Below, in pieces: positions 1 to 8,904 of a stretch of 62,315 bases of DNA (its first letter is position 1; every line of letters starts with the position of its first letter). Position numbers and translations under genes: made by a program. The notes under the pieces were generated by a model that searched no databases, was not told the DNA's origin, and saw only the letters and a program-made list of their open reading frames with translations. The DNA comes from Pirellulaceae bacterium (GTDB lineage: Bacteria; Planctomycetota; Planctomycetia; Pirellulales; Pirellulaceae), in contig JANQLU010000126.1 of NCBI GenBank assembly GCA_028280445.1, positions 1 through 62,315 on the forward strand. The letters run 5' to 3'.

Positions 1-44
1 GGAAGAATCCCCTCCTGGTGGGACAGTATTTAACGTTCGTGACA

Positions 45-100
45 CTAGCCGCCGGTTCGGAGCACTAACGGAACCGGCGGCTAGCGCCTTGCCGCTCACG
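45..100. repeat. Family B palindrome (GGCGGCTAGCGCC type)
   Basis: An inverted repeat with a perfect 14-bp stem: CTAGCCGCCGGTTC at 45-58 pairs with GAACCGGCGGCTAG at 71-84. It is followed by the tail GCGCCTTGCCGCTCAC. The same unit recurs near 1420, 8990, 12250, 20430 and 62185. I see no gene in 1-213. Confidence 0.85.
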
Positions 101-302
101 ATAGACCGACTGTGCCCGATCGACGTATTGTGGGCAAAAACCAAAACAGTCAGTATTAGTTTTCAGCAAATTTATCTTTTTGCCTGCGAACGGCGGTTGC
201 GAATGTCCTTGCTGTGTCACTTTTGCAGTTTGTTAAAATAGTCGATCCAATGAGTCGACCAGTGGGAACTGGCCCGACAAGACCCGGAAATCACAACCCC
301 AT

Positions 303-372
303 GCGTGAGCGAGGGATCCACGTTTTTCTGCACGTTTGTGTGGTTGTGGTCCCTCGCTCACGCTTCGGGTTA
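303..372. repeat. Family D palindrome (GTGAGCGAGGGAC type)
   Basis: Left arm GCGTGAGCGAGGGATCCAC (303-321) pairs with right arm GTGGTCCCTCGCTCACGC (346-363), followed by the CGGGTTACGATTT tail. It lies directly upstream of the start at 418. An in-frame extension of that gene through this repeat is therefore unlikely to be translated. Confidence 0.8.
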
Positions 373-417
373 CGATTTAAAGAATCGCTTTGTCATTGTT
401 ACCAAAAAAGGACTGTC

Positions 418-1344
418 ATGTCTGAGTTACCGCAAATGTCCGGCGGGTTTTTTTTGACCGATGCCGGACTGGAAACCGATTTGATTTTTAATCACGGCCA
501 CGAGATTCCAGCCTTTGCCGCACATACTTTGTTGTCCTCACCCGACGGGCGACAGGCGCTGGACCGTTACTTTCAAGGTTTTTTGGAATTGGCCAAATCG
601 CACCAAGCCGGTTTCGTATTAGACATCCCCACGTGGCGCGCTCAGCGGCATTTTGCCTCGGAATTAGGCGTTTCGGTCAGCCAACTGCGCGATGCGAATG
701 ACGAAGCGATTGCTTTTGGCAAAAGCCTGAAAGATCAGCACCAGGATTCCGTTTCGGCAATCGTGTTGAACGGAGTGATTGGACCTTGCGGTGACGCCTA
801 CGACGGTACGCAATCGCTGGACGCCGCTGATGCTCAGTCCTATCATCGTGAACAAATTGGCTGGTTTGCCGAGAGCGATGTCGAAATGATTACCGCTTTG
901 ACGCTGACCAGTGCCGACGAAGCAATTGGAATTGTCCGCGCGGCCGCCACTTCGGACATCCCCGTGGTCGTTTCGTTTACGGTCGAAACAGACGGCCGCC
1001 TGCCCACCGGTTTACCGCTGGACGAAGCGATTCAGCAAGTCGATGCAGCGACTGAAAACTACGCCGCCTATTACATGATTAATTGTGCTCATCCCGATCA
1101 TTTTTCCAGTGCACTATCCGATGAACCCTGGCTGAGAAGAATTCGCGGATTCCGCTGCAACGCTTCTCGCAAAAGTCACGCGGAACTCGATGCTTCGGAA
1201 ACCTTAGATGCCGGTAATCCAACTGAGCTCGCGCAGGATTATTTGAAATTGAAAGCGACATTGCCATGGGCAAATGTTTTCGGTGGATGTTGCGGATCAG
1301 ATTTACGTCATGTCACCGAGATTGCTAACGTTTTGGCGTCGTAA
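418..1344 (+). CDS. Homocysteine S-methyltransferase family protein
   Basis: A 308-residue cytoplasmic protein of the homocysteine/betaine S-methyltransferase family, which transfers a methyl group from an S-methyl donor to homocysteine. It begins with the typical TDAGLETDLIF segment. It carries NCAHPDH near residue 223 and FGGCCGSD near residue 290; the cysteines of these two motifs are the zinc ligands of the family. I chose ATG 418 because AAAGGA lies 5-6 bases upstream and because the longer frame (from 214) would run through a palindromic repeat. Its length matches the short, single-domain members. It stands alone and ends in a repeat-rich gap facing a convergent gene. The exact methyl donor cannot be read from the sequence. 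Confidence 0.85.
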   Translation: MSELPQMSGGFFLTDAGLETDLIFNHGHEIPAFAAHTLLSSPDGRQALDRYFQGFLELAKSHQAGFVLDIPTWRAQRHFASELGVSVSQLRDANDEAIAFGKSLKDQHQDSVSAIVLNGVIGPCGDAYDGTQSLDAADAQSYHREQIGWFAESDVEMITALTLTSADEAIGIVRAAATSDIPVVVSFTVETDGRLPTGLPLDEAIQQVDAATENYAAYYMINCAHPDHFSSALSDEPWLRRIRGFRCNASRKSHAELDASETLDAGNPTELAQDYLKLKATLPWANVFGGCCGSDLRHVTEIANVLAS

Positions 1345-1352
1345 CAGTTTTT

Positions 1353-1611
1353 CGGGAGGGCGAGGCTCCTGCCGAGCCACAGGCGCTGCAAACCGGTCCC
1401 TCATTAAAGTTCCACCCGTGAGCGGCAAGGCGCTCACAGGTCCGAAGCGCCAACGAACCGGCGGCTAGCGCCTTGCCGCGCACAGGTCCTTGCCTCACAG
1501 GGATTCCGGCCTACCGCGCAACAAAAAAACCAGTTGCCTATTGGCAACCGGTTTTTTATCAACGCGTAGCTTGTTGTAAGACTGCGGCTCGGCAGGCGCC
1601 TCGCCCTCCCG
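1353..1611. repeat. Composite repeat island (families C, B, C-inverted)
   Basis: This 297-bp gap between convergent genes holds family C (GGGAGGGCGAGGCTCCTGCC, 1355-1374), then a family B palindrome (about 1420-1486). An inverted family C copy (GGCTCGGCAGGCGCCTCGCC, 1586-1605) closes the island. A hairpin terminator lies inside at 1524-1557. I see no credible gene here. Confidence 0.8.
1524..1557. terminator. Bidirectional rho-independent terminator
   Basis: AAAAAACCAGTTGCC and GGCAACCGGTTTTTT form a 15-bp stem with one mismatch around a TATT loop. There is an A-run on one side and a T-run on the other. It sits between the methyltransferase gene (plus) and the OmpH-like gene (minus) and could serve both. 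Confidence 0.8.
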
Positions 1612-1641
1612 GAAACTCACCTTCCCGAAGAAAGCTCTTAG

Positions 1642-2250
1642 TTATTTCAATTTTACGTTGGGATTAAACTGCAGTCCCGCGGTTGTGTACATTTGTCGCA
1701 AAACAGCGATAGTAATGTCCATTCGATCTTGGAAAACGATGTTTCGATTCACGCCTTTGATGACCGCACCACGATTCTCGCGATCAATCGGGTCCGATTC
1801 AAACCGGATCACCAATGAGATTTTTGCATTGGTACAGTAGGCTTGAACCACTTTTTGCATTTGCATGTAGGTGGTGTGGTAGAGTTTCGCTTCGCGATTG
1901 AGTAAATCTGTTTGGGCGTGCCGGGCATCGGTCATCATTTTAGCACGTTTCTGTTCCAGTTTCGCTTCTGCCTCTTTGCGCTCTGGTGTACCGACGTTGT
2001 ATGTTTTGATGATCGTTTGAGCTTCGCTTTGCAACTGCTGTTGTTGCTGTTGCATTTTGTTTTTTAGCGCCGTCGCTTCCGTTTCGATTTGTTTCAATTT
2101 TTGCGTAAACGGCGGATAATTTTTAAATACTTTGGCGACATCCAAGACGGTAACATACCCATTGGATTGTGCAGTCGCTTGGCTGGAAAATGCAAATGCG
2201 ATGGCAAATGCAAAACAGATCATCAATGTTTTTTTTGCTGGAGACTTCAA
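1642..2250 (-). CDS. OmpH/Skp-like periplasmic chaperone
   Basis: A secreted protein of about 202 residues. A basic N-terminus and hydrophobic segment (ICFAFAIAFAFSSQATAQ) act as a signal peptide. Then comes the Skp-like start (GYVTVLDVAKVFKNYPPF) and a long helical region rich in Q, K and E (about residues 45-120) typical of Skp's tentacle helices. Family knowledge suggests it holds unfolded outer-membrane proteins in the periplasm. I chose the TTG at 2250 because GGAGGA lies 6 bases upstream; ATG 2223 is the alternative and keeps a signal peptide. No bamA or lpx gene is adjacent, unlike the classic skp locus. Confidence 0.7.
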   Translation of the reverse strand: MKSPAKKTLMICFAFAIAFAFSSQATAQSNGYVTVLDVAKVFKNYPPFTQKLKQIETEATALKNKMQQQQQQLQSEAQTIIKTYNVGTPERKEAEAKLEQKRAKMMTDARHAQTDLLNREAKLYHTTYMQMQKVVQAYCTNAKISLVIRFESDPIDRENRGAVIKGVNRNIVFQDRMDITIAVLRQMYTTAGLQFNPNVKLK

Positions 2251-2560
2251 GGTCAATCCTCCCTGATCGGCGTGAAGTTCAAATGTGTTTTGGAATTGCG
2301 GAAAAAAACTGCACTTACCGTGCCAATTGCCAATTTCATTTTGCAAATCGGCTTTGTTTCTTCATGCAGCGACAATTTGTTGTTTGTTGTCGGTGCATCG
2401 TTCGGAAATCAAAGGACTGATTTACAAAAATGCAGACGGCTTTGTAAAGATTACTTGCAGGCAAGGCAACAACAAAGTCATTATTTGCTAGCGATTCAGA
2501 TAGATCGCGCTTTGCCATCGATCCGGCGCTTTCTGGGATTTTACATTAAACAAAAATCTT

Positions 2561-2634
2561 AACCCGAAGCGTGAGCGAGGGACTACAGCCACAAACGTGC
2601 AGTTAAATGTGGTCCCTCACTCACGTTTCGGGTT
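2561..2634. repeat. Family D palindrome
   Basis: Left arm AACCCGAAGCGTGAGCGAGG (2561-2580) pairs with the right arm at 2612-2634, giving 23-bp arms with two mismatches. It sits in the 416-bp gap 2251-2666, where I see no convincing gene, and ends about 30 bp from the stop of the next minus-strand gene. Confidence 0.8.
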
Positions 2635-2666
2635 ATGATTGCAGGAAGTCGTTAACTCAAGTGGAG

Positions 2667-3998
2667 TTACAACTCCTGATGCAAAATCCTATTTCGCCGC
2701 CGCAACATTAAACCCGCCAAAAACAGGCCTGCCAACATCCCGCAGGTTGGCTCTGGCACGCTGCTAAAACGCAACACGAATAGACCGTTTTGGCGATCGC
2801 TGACAATAATCGTTCCGCTATCAAAGAAAGGAAAAACGGACCAGGCTCCGTTGAACGTAACGTTGTCATCGGTGTTGTAGGTGTCAAAGAAACCGATCTC
2901 CTCGATATCCAAAATGCTGGCATCATTGACCTGCAAAATACGCAGCCCACTGGTGTAATTCGCCTGATAAATCAAACCGTCTTTGACGTAGAGATTGTGA
3001 TCAATGGTGCTGGCTTGGCCGTCGTATTTGCCAAGATAGACGGGATTGTCCAGATCTTCGACATTCCAAACGTGCGTCCGCGTGGCGATCAGTTCGTCGG
3101 CTCGACGTTCATCGAGTTCGTCATTCATATAGAAAAAGCGTTGGTCCTCGGATAACCAGCCTTGGTGAGAATACTCGTTGTCCGGATAACCTTCACGAGA
3201 AATTTCTGTCATGTTGTTTTTGTCAGAGACATCAACAATCGTCAGTGTATCCTCGTTGGATGCAAATGCGATTTCTCGATTCGCATAATCGGAATCCGGT
3301 CCAATATAATTCACCACTTGAACATCGTGAGTATATCCATCGGCTGAAAAATTTCCTGCAACGGTCGGCGCAGTCGGGCTGCTCAAATCCAAAACATGGA
3401 GTCCGCCTGATGCTTTTTCGCTTCCTACGACATAGGCGTATCCGGAACTCTGATTGATAGCAATATTGTGCGCCTCGCGAAAACCTCCGTAATGCGCTGT
3501 CGCGCTAAAGGTCTGTGGGTTATTGAGATCAACCGCTAACAGATCGTTTAAATTAAAGATCTGTAACCCGTGGTTGCCATTGTTGTCGGCAACAACATAG
3601 ACGTGGTCATTGTAGACTTTCATATCTCGCCAGACGTTGTTGCCGGTATGCGTCATCATGCGACCGAGATACAGCGGATTGTTGGGGTCACTGACATCGA
3701 CAAACGCCGTTGAATTGGTCATCCCCATGATGGCGATTTCTCGACCTGTACTCGAAGTCCAACCCCAAATGTCGTTTCCCAACACGTTCGATTGGCCAGC
3801 ACCCATTTCTGCTAAAGTTAAATGGCCCAACATTTTGACGTTGCGAGAAGAATACGGACCAAATCCTCCGATACCTGCGGGCGCAGAATTGCCGATGGCT
3901 TTTTCATTATCGAAATCATGACCGAATGTCATCGAGCAAGAAATGATGACGCCGAGGCAAGCAATCAGTCGCGTTACAAAACGGCGAGAAGAAACCAT
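2667..3998 (-). CDS. Choice-of-anchor B / LVIVD-repeat protein with PEP-CTERM anchor
   Basis: A secreted protein of 443 residues. It has a signal peptide (MVSSRRFVTRLIACLGVIIS), then an LVIVD-type beta-propeller with repeated segments such as AFVDVSDPNNPLYLGRM, LHVLDLSSP, LTIVDVSDKNN and LRILQVND. The C-terminus is a PEP-CTERM signal: VPEP, a hydrophobic helix, then RRRNR. An exosortase would cleave and anchor it at the cell surface or in the matrix. ATG 3998 is chosen over the longer frame to 4082 because it places the signal peptide at the N-terminus and follows AAAGAGA. It is transcribed away from another PEP-CTERM gene at 4219. The ligand is unknown. Confidence 0.85.
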   Translation of the reverse strand: MVSSRRFVTRLIACLGVIISCSMTFGHDFDNEKAIGNSAPAGIGGFGPYSSRNVKMLGHLTLAEMGAGQSNVLGNDIWGWTSSTGREIAIMGMTNSTAFVDVSDPNNPLYLGRMMTHTGNNVWRDMKVYNDHVYVVADNNGNHGLQIFNLNDLLAVDLNNPQTFSATAHYGGFREAHNIAINQSSGYAYVVGSEKASGGLHVLDLSSPTAPTVAGNFSADGYTHDVQVVNYIGPDSDYANREIAFASNEDTLTIVDVSDKNNMTEISREGYPDNEYSHQGWLSEDQRFFYMNDELDERRADELIATRTHVWNVEDLDNPVYLGKYDGQASTIDHNLYVKDGLIYQANYTSGLRILQVNDASILDIEEIGFFDTYNTDDNVTFNGAWSVFPFFDSGTIIVSDRQNGLFVLRFSSVPEPTCGMLAGLFLAGLMLRRRNRILHQEL

Positions 3999-4218
3999 TT
4001 GATTCTCTTTAAAACCCCAAAATATCCCCACGAGAAAGCGTAATAAAAACGAATTCAGTTTTCCAGAATCTGAGGCAATCAAATCTCAATTTTTCGCTTT
4101 TTTGTCGGGTTCCCAAAATCACGGGCAGATTCCCAAAGTGTTCCTTGCAACGTTCAAAAATTGGTTTAGCTTGAAACATGAATATTCGATACCTACCTGC
4201 CCCCCAATTGGAACAGAA

Positions 4219-4806
4219 ATGAATCGTATTGCACCTGTTTTGTCCGCAGTTTTGCTGCTGTTTTTCATTGGTGCCGTTCAAGCGGACATCATCTTTTTTA
4301 AAGTCACCGGCAACGAGGGAGACGGGCTGTTGGGCGGTAATGTGAATCCGACCGCACCGACAAATCCTGGTTCTGGCGGAATTGGATCGACTGGAATTTT
4401 TCTCGATACCGACACCAATACGTTGCATATCGATATCGAGTGGGGCTCGGGGAACGGATACACCGATATGACCGATGTCGTAACGATGGTGCATTTGCAC
4501 GGAATGACGGCAGACCCAGCTCCGCAAAGTTTTAATCAGGTCAACAGCAACATTTTGATCAACGTCGGGAACTCTTTGAATTTCGATAATTCGGCCAGTA
4601 GCGGCGGTGTGATCGACGATTTTTTCATTGGCAATCCTGACATTCCGGGATTGCTTGAGGGGCGAACCTATCTGAACATTCATACCGCTGCGAATTCCGG
4701 CGGCGAAATCCGCGGGTACTTAGTGGTCGTTCCAGAGCCAGCATCAATGGCAGTTTGTTTGGTAGTTGTTGGTTTGATGATTGCCAGACGCCAACGTACA
4801 GCGTGA
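4219..4806 (+). CDS. CHRD-like domain protein with PEP-CTERM anchor
   Basis: A secreted protein of 195 residues with signal peptide MNRIAPVLSAVLLLFFIGAVQA. Its body has features of a CHRD-type beta domain: GIFLDTDTNTLHIDIEW, VHLHGMTAD, and the closing TYLNIHTAANSGGEIRGYL, which closely resembles the CHRD end motif. The C-terminal PEP-CTERM signal is VPEPASMAVCLVVVGLMIARR. ATG 4219 is used because the upstream in-frame residues do not form a signal. It is divergent from the PEP-CTERM gene at 2667-3998, with a 220-bp shared control region. The biological role is unknown; surface exposure is inferred from the sorting signal. Confidence 0.8.
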   Translation: MNRIAPVLSAVLLLFFIGAVQADIIFFKVTGNEGDGLLGGNVNPTAPTNPGSGGIGSTGIFLDTDTNTLHIDIEWGSGNGYTDMTDVVTMVHLHGMTADPAPQSFNQVNSNILINVGNSLNFDNSASSGGVIDDFFIGNPDIPGLLEGRTYLNIHTAANSGGEIRGYLVVVPEPASMAVCLVVVGLMIARRQRTA

Positions 4807-4823
4807 TAGGAAATCACAAATCG

Positions 4824-4877
4824 TAGGGCCGGTTCCCACCGGCCAATTTTAACAAACGGCCGGTGAGAACAGGCCCT
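4824..4877. repeat. Family A hairpin (AGGGCCGGTTCCCACCGGCC)
   Basis: AGGGCCGGTTCCCACCGGCC (about 4825-4844) faces the inverted copy GGCCGGTGAGAACAGGCCCT (4858-4877). It starts about 18 bp after the stop of the gene ending at 4806 and would form a strong 3' hairpin in that mRNA. Confidence 0.85.
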
Positions 4878-4973
4878 CGATGCATGATTTGACCGCATCA
4901 CTCTCGGCTCTGGCAACCGTTGTCGCTCTACCGTATCCTTGATCGAAAATATTTTTCGAACAAAGGTAGCTGT

Positions 4974-5450
4974 GTGACGAAAGAGCAAGCCAAAAATCTT
5001 CCGATCATTGGTTGGCGGGAATGGGTTGGATTGCCGGATCTCGGGATCACCAAAATCAAAGCCAAAGTTGATTCCGGCGCGCGTTCATCGAGTCTTCATG
5101 CGTTCAACATTGAGCCATTTGTGAAACATGGCAAAGATTGGGTTCGCTTTGATATTCATCCACGTCAACGAAAAAACAAACCGGTAGTCCAAGCCGAATC
5201 CGAAATCCATGAATTCCGATTCGTTCGCAGTTCCAGCGGTGAAAGTTCCGAGCGACCCGTCATCTTGACCCAAATCAAAATGATGGGACAAATCTGGGCC
5301 ATTGAGTTGACGCTGGCGGATCGCCATGAAATGGGTTTTCGGATGCTTTTGGGTCGCGAAGCGTTTCGAAGCCGTTTTTTGCTGGATGCGGGAAATTCGT
5401 TCTACGGCGGTCGACCGGTTCGAAAAAAGAAAAAACCGAAAGCCGAATGA
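4974..5450 (+). CDS. rimB: RimB-like retropepsin-type ATP-dependent zinc protease
   Basis: A cytoplasmic protein of 158 residues in the PF05618 family (putative ATP-dependent zinc protease, retropepsin-like). The signature is IKAKVDSGARSSSLHA near residue 25, where DSGA is the aspartyl-protease-like active loop, followed by the conserved closing LLGREAFRSRFLLDAG. GTG 4974 is chosen because AAAGG lies about 7 bases upstream; the longer frame has no support. It ends 21 bp before rimK, in the same order as rimB-rimK pairs known in Pseudomonas, where RimB trims glutamate tails added to ribosomal protein S6 by RimK. The symbol is assigned on family plus context. Confidence 0.8.
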   Translation: MTKEQAKNLPIIGWREWVGLPDLGITKIKAKVDSGARSSSLHAFNIEPFVKHGKDWVRFDIHPRQRKNKPVVQAESEIHEFRFVRSSSGESSERPVILTQIKMMGQIWAIELTLADRHEMGFRMLLGREAFRSRFLLDAGNSFYGGRPVRKKKKPKAE

Positions 5451-5471
5451 TAAAACAATCTTGAGATTGAT

Positions 5472-6686
5472 ATGAAACTTGGAATTCTATCCTGCAACTC
5501 GAAATGCTACAGCACGCGCCGATTACGCGAAGCGGCGATTCAACGCGGACATACGGTCAAAGTGCTGAATACTTTGAAATTCGCAATCGACTTGCAAAAA
5601 GGCGATCCGGATTTGTATTTTCGACAGAAACAATTAAGCGATTACGATGCGATCTTGCCACGCATTGGAGCTTCGATCACCTACTTTGGAACAGCGGTGG
5701 TTCGACAGTTCGAACAAATGGATGTATTCTCCGCCAATTCATCCAACGGCATTACCAATTCGCGCGACAAACTTCGTTGTCTCCAGATTTTGAGCCGACA
5801 TCAATTGGGAATGCCACGGACAACGTTTGTTCGCGACAAAAAAGATGTGTTGCCCGCGATTGATCGCGTTGGTGGAGCGCCGGTCGTCATCAAATTGTTA
5901 GAAGGAACTCAGGGCATCGGCGTGTTGCTGGCTGAATCAGTTAAGTCAGCCGAAGCGATCGTCGAATTGCTACAAAGCCAACGACAAAATGTTCTGATTC
6001 AAAAGTTTGTTGCTGAAAGCCGCGGGCGTGATATTCGGGCTTTCGTTGTCGGCGATCAGGTCGTTGCGGCCATGCGGCGAGTCGCGCAAGGCCAAGAATT
6101 TCGCAGCAACGTTCACCGCGGAGGAAAAACCGAACGGATGCTGTTAGATGAAACGTATTGTGAAACCGCAGTCCGGGCCGCGCAAATTATGGGGCTACGC
6201 GTTGCCGGCGTCGACATGCTCGAAGGAGCCAACGGACCTCAAACTATGGAAATCAATTCGTCTCCGGGACTGGAGGGAATCGAACGCTGCACGCAATTGG
6301 ACATCGCGGGTGCAATCGTTGACTATATCGCCGCTCAAGTTGATTTCCCGGAAATCGATTTGCGACAACGGTTGACGGTCAGCCGCGGTTACAACGTGAC
6401 AGAAATCCACATCCCCGAAGGGTCGGAATACGTTGGCAAAACGATCGAAGAATCAGGGCTGCGGGACAAAGATATCAATGTGCTGACACTTTATCGCGGA
6501 ACAACAGTAATTCCCAATCCGCGATCGCCTCGCGTGTTGGAGTCGGGGGATCGTTTGTTAGTGTTCGGCAAAATTGCCCTGGTGCGGGATTTGATCCCAG
6601 CGAAAACTCGTCGCAAACGCCGTCCCAAAGTCAAGTCACTACCTGATTTACCGGTCGCCGAAGAAGCGATGGAAGATATTTCCTGA
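5472..6686 (+). CDS. rimK: RimK-like ATP-grasp glutamate ligase fused to RCK_C/TrkA_C domain
   Basis: A 404-residue protein. Residues 1-290 are a canonical RimK ligase: start MKLGILSCNSKCYSTRRLRE, ATP-grasp segments GAPVVIKLLEGTQGIGVLL and GRDIRAFVVGDQVVAAMRR, and metal-binding end EINSSPGLEGIE. Residues about 310-385 form an extra domain (VTEIHIPEGSEYVGKTIEES, NVLTLYRG, VLESGDRLLVFG), a good match to the RCK_C/TrkA_C ligand-binding fold of potassium-channel regulators. The last 25 residues are basic then acidic. E. coli RimK is about 300 residues, so the C-terminal 100 are an addition. By family, RimK adds glutamates to the C-terminus of ribosomal protein S6. It is the second gene of a pair with the RimB-like protease, suggesting a modification/de-modification module. 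The fusion suggests direct control by a small ligand, possibly a cyclic dinucleotide; this is inference. Confidence 0.85.
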   Translation: MKLGILSCNSKCYSTRRLREAAIQRGHTVKVLNTLKFAIDLQKGDPDLYFRQKQLSDYDAILPRIGASITYFGTAVVRQFEQMDVFSANSSNGITNSRDKLRCLQILSRHQLGMPRTTFVRDKKDVLPAIDRVGGAPVVIKLLEGTQGIGVLLAESVKSAEAIVELLQSQRQNVLIQKFVAESRGRDIRAFVVGDQVVAAMRRVAQGQEFRSNVHRGGKTERMLLDETYCETAVRAAQIMGLRVAGVDMLEGANGPQTMEINSSPGLEGIERCTQLDIAGAIVDYIAAQVDFPEIDLRQRLTVSRGYNVTEIHIPEGSEYVGKTIEESGLRDKDINVLTLYRGTTVIPNPRSPRVLESGDRLLVFGKIALVRDLIPAKTRRKRRPKVKSLPDLPVAEEAMEDIS

Positions 6687-6730
6687 AACGGAGCGACCTC
6701 GGCACTTCAAAGGATTTTGCATCTGATTGC

Positions 6731-7110
6731 GATCATTCTTGAAATCTTGCCGAGTCATACAGGGGCATGAAACGGTTGGGTGGCACTGGCCCCAGCCAGT
6801 GATTGCAGTTTCCTTGGCATCAAGCACTGAGATCAAATTCTATTCATGACGTTGTTGCGGGTGGTTTGTACCCTCAGCACTGGCAGAGGCCAGTGGCACC
6901 CACGCGATCATTCTTGAAATCTTGCCGAGTCGTGCAATGGTTGGGTGGCACTGGCCCCAGCCAGTGGTTGCGGTTTCCTTGGCATCAAGCACTGAGATCA
7001 AATTCTATTCATGACGTTGTTGCGGGTGGTTTGATACCCTCAGCACTGGCAGATGCCAGTGGCACCCACGCGGTTATTCTTGAAATCTTGCCGAATCATA
7101 CAGAGGCATA
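6731..7110. repeat. Tandem duplication of the 3' end of the downstream gene
   Basis: Direct copies begin at 6731, 6906 and 7072, with periods of 175 and 166 bp. Copies share GATCATTCTTGAAATCTTGC at the start and the palindromic GGTGGCACTGGCCCCAGCC further in. The copy at 7072 is the live 3' end of the minus-strand gene (PLYDSARFQE then stop). The outer copies still encode the same last residues and a stop, so they are duplications of the coding end plus its trailer. Confidence 0.9.
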
Positions 7111-8810
7111 AAACGATAGTAGACTTCCAGGGTCATGATTGACATGCAAGTGTTATAAAGGCGGCCGCCTGAATCGCCGTGTTTGTCTTTAAAATACCAA
7201 CTGCCGGCCTGGTGGCCCGTTTTGCTTTGCGTTTTTACCAGATAGTCACGCATTTTTTTGTTCCATGCAGGCCAGGTTTTGGGATCGTTGAAATGAAACA
7301 TGACCTGTGTGGCGTAATAGTTGAAATAGGCGTCGGTTTTCATGGGCCCTTTTTTATGCAGGATATCGTGACCTGGGTTGAACATTTCATGCTCGCGGTG
7401 CCAACCGGTATACATGCGAGCCAACATTCCGATGGCGGTGCAGGAACGATTTTGATCTTCGGCTGAGATGTATCCGAAATAACCACTTTGGTTTTGCACG
7501 GAGTCGAGAAACTTTTTAGCTTCACGCCAGGTTTTTCGCGGAACCTGAATACCCGCCATCTCGGCACTTTTGAGCGCCATGATTTGCCAAGTCGTTACCG
7601 TGATATCACCCGCCTGACCGGGAGTGTAACGCCACCCGCCATTTTTGGCTTGAGCGTTAACAATGTATTGCACGGCAAGAGTCGCCGGTTTCTTGAGTTT
7701 CTGATCGCGCGTCATCGAGTACGCTTCGCAAAGTGCAATTGTGGCGATGCCTTGAGCGTACATCGTGCCTTCGGTCAAGTTTCCTCCGTACTTGGTTTCT
7801 CGAACTCTCGAAATGAGATAATCGAGACCGCGATTGATTTCGGTTTGATAGGGCCCTGTTTTGCTGGTGTATCCTGCACCGAAAAATGACATCAATGCCA
7901 GACCTGTTGCAGCTGTTGTCGAGCCATGCGTTCCCGGATTGCGACAACGCCCATTGCATTTTTTTGATTTGTGATGGCTGAAACGCCAGGCACCGTTTTC
8001 AAATTGATGTGCGATCAACCATTTCAAACCGGCTTCTACGGCTGCCTCGCTTTGGCGACTGCCTCCGCGCCGACCTGCCAGCGCACTGCGCATCGCTTTT
8101 GAGCGCCCCTCAAGTCCGCCTCCGGTAGGCGTTGTAAAATTGGTTGGATTAACCGGAATGGGTGCAATGTTTTGTAACATGGGATGCGGCATATCGGCAT
8201 CCTGCTGTTCGCTCCGTTCTGCAGCGATATCCTGGTCGGCAACGTCGATACTGTCTTGAATTTTGTCGATTTCGTTTTGGTAGTCGGTTTGATCAACAAC
8301 GATGTCGGCTTGGTTGTTGCTGTCCAGTGGTGACACGTCGACCACCGGAGCCGGTTCCAGACTGACCGTGATGTCGATGGTATCAACCGGTTTCCGCCAC
8401 GACATCACCCAAAGTGCCAATGCGATGATGATCACCAGGTGAACAGTAAAACTGGAAATCACACTCGTTGAATTTCGGCGAACTGTTTTTTTGAATCGAG
8501 GTGCGTCAACCTGCTCCGTTGGATTCGCTGGATCGAAATCGCTTGGGATCTCTGCTGAAGGTTTCCGACCGATGTCCATAATCCATTGCGCCAACGGTGA
8601 AATGGGTTTGGGAGTCGGACGTCGTGCGGGAGGTTTTTTCCGACCGGGTTTTGTCGTCGGCAATCGTCGCTGTTGACCCGATCCGGTGGAAGGTTTTTTT
8701 GCTGTTTTTTTGGGGGTTTTTCGCTCGGCAGATGATTCAATCTCAGATCCGAAAACGGTCGCATCCGGTTTTTGAGGATTAGTCGGATTGTCTGGATTTA
8801 CATTCATCAT
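7074..8810 (-). CDS. Membrane-anchored prenyltransferase/squalene-cyclase repeat protein
   Basis: About 578 residues. The N-terminal 120 residues are cytoplasmic, rich in K, P and R. One membrane helix follows (SSFTVHLVIIIALALWVMSW), then an acidic linker, then from about residue 250 an alpha/alpha toroid with repeats such as AGLKWLIAHQFENGAWRF, GLDYLISRV, AVQYIVNAQAKNGGWRYTPG and SVQNQSGYFGYIS. QxxxGxW-type motifs are typical of the prenyltransferase/squalene-oxidase repeat family. No DxDD or metal-site cysteine set is evident, so I expect binding rather than cyclase activity. Start 8810 is the first of two adjacent ATGs; no clear ribosome site is seen. Its 3' end has been duplicated twice downstream. 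Confidence 0.75.
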   Translation of the reverse strand: MMNVNPDNPTNPQKPDATVFGSEIESSAERKTPKKTAKKPSTGSGQQRRLPTTKPGRKKPPARRPTPKPISPLAQWIMDIGRKPSAEIPSDFDPANPTEQVDAPRFKKTVRRNSTSVISSFTVHLVIIIALALWVMSWRKPVDTIDITVSLEPAPVVDVSPLDSNNQADIVVDQTDYQNEIDKIQDSIDVADQDIAAERSEQQDADMPHPMLQNIAPIPVNPTNFTTPTGGGLEGRSKAMRSALAGRRGGSRQSEAAVEAGLKWLIAHQFENGAWRFSHHKSKKCNGRCRNPGTHGSTTAATGLALMSFFGAGYTSKTGPYQTEINRGLDYLISRVRETKYGGNLTEGTMYAQGIATIALCEAYSMTRDQKLKKPATLAVQYIVNAQAKNGGWRYTPGQAGDITVTTWQIMALKSAEMAGIQVPRKTWREAKKFLDSVQNQSGYFGYISAEDQNRSCTAIGMLARMYTGWHREHEMFNPGHDILHKKGPMKTDAYFNYYATQVMFHFNDPKTWPAWNKKMRDYLVKTQSKTGHQAGSWYFKDKHGDSGGRLYNTCMSIMTLEVYYRFMPLYDSARFQE

Positions 8811-8904
8811 TTCGCGTGCGCAGAATCGGACCAAGGCGCACAATCGTGCACAGGATCGATTAACAAGGGATGTAGAAATATAGCTTTGCGTTAGAGGAAA
8901 TCTG

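Noticed and set aside
1473..1667. Short frame in the first repeat island
   Set aside because: It runs through repeat arms and a terminator hairpin.
2336..2518. Short minus-strand frame upstream of the OmpH-like gene
   Set aside because: No ribosome site or recognisable feature; lies in a gap with a repeat and likely promoter sequence.
6803..7111. 102-codon frame with internal duplication
   Set aside because: It is a reading of the tandem repeat copies, not a gene.
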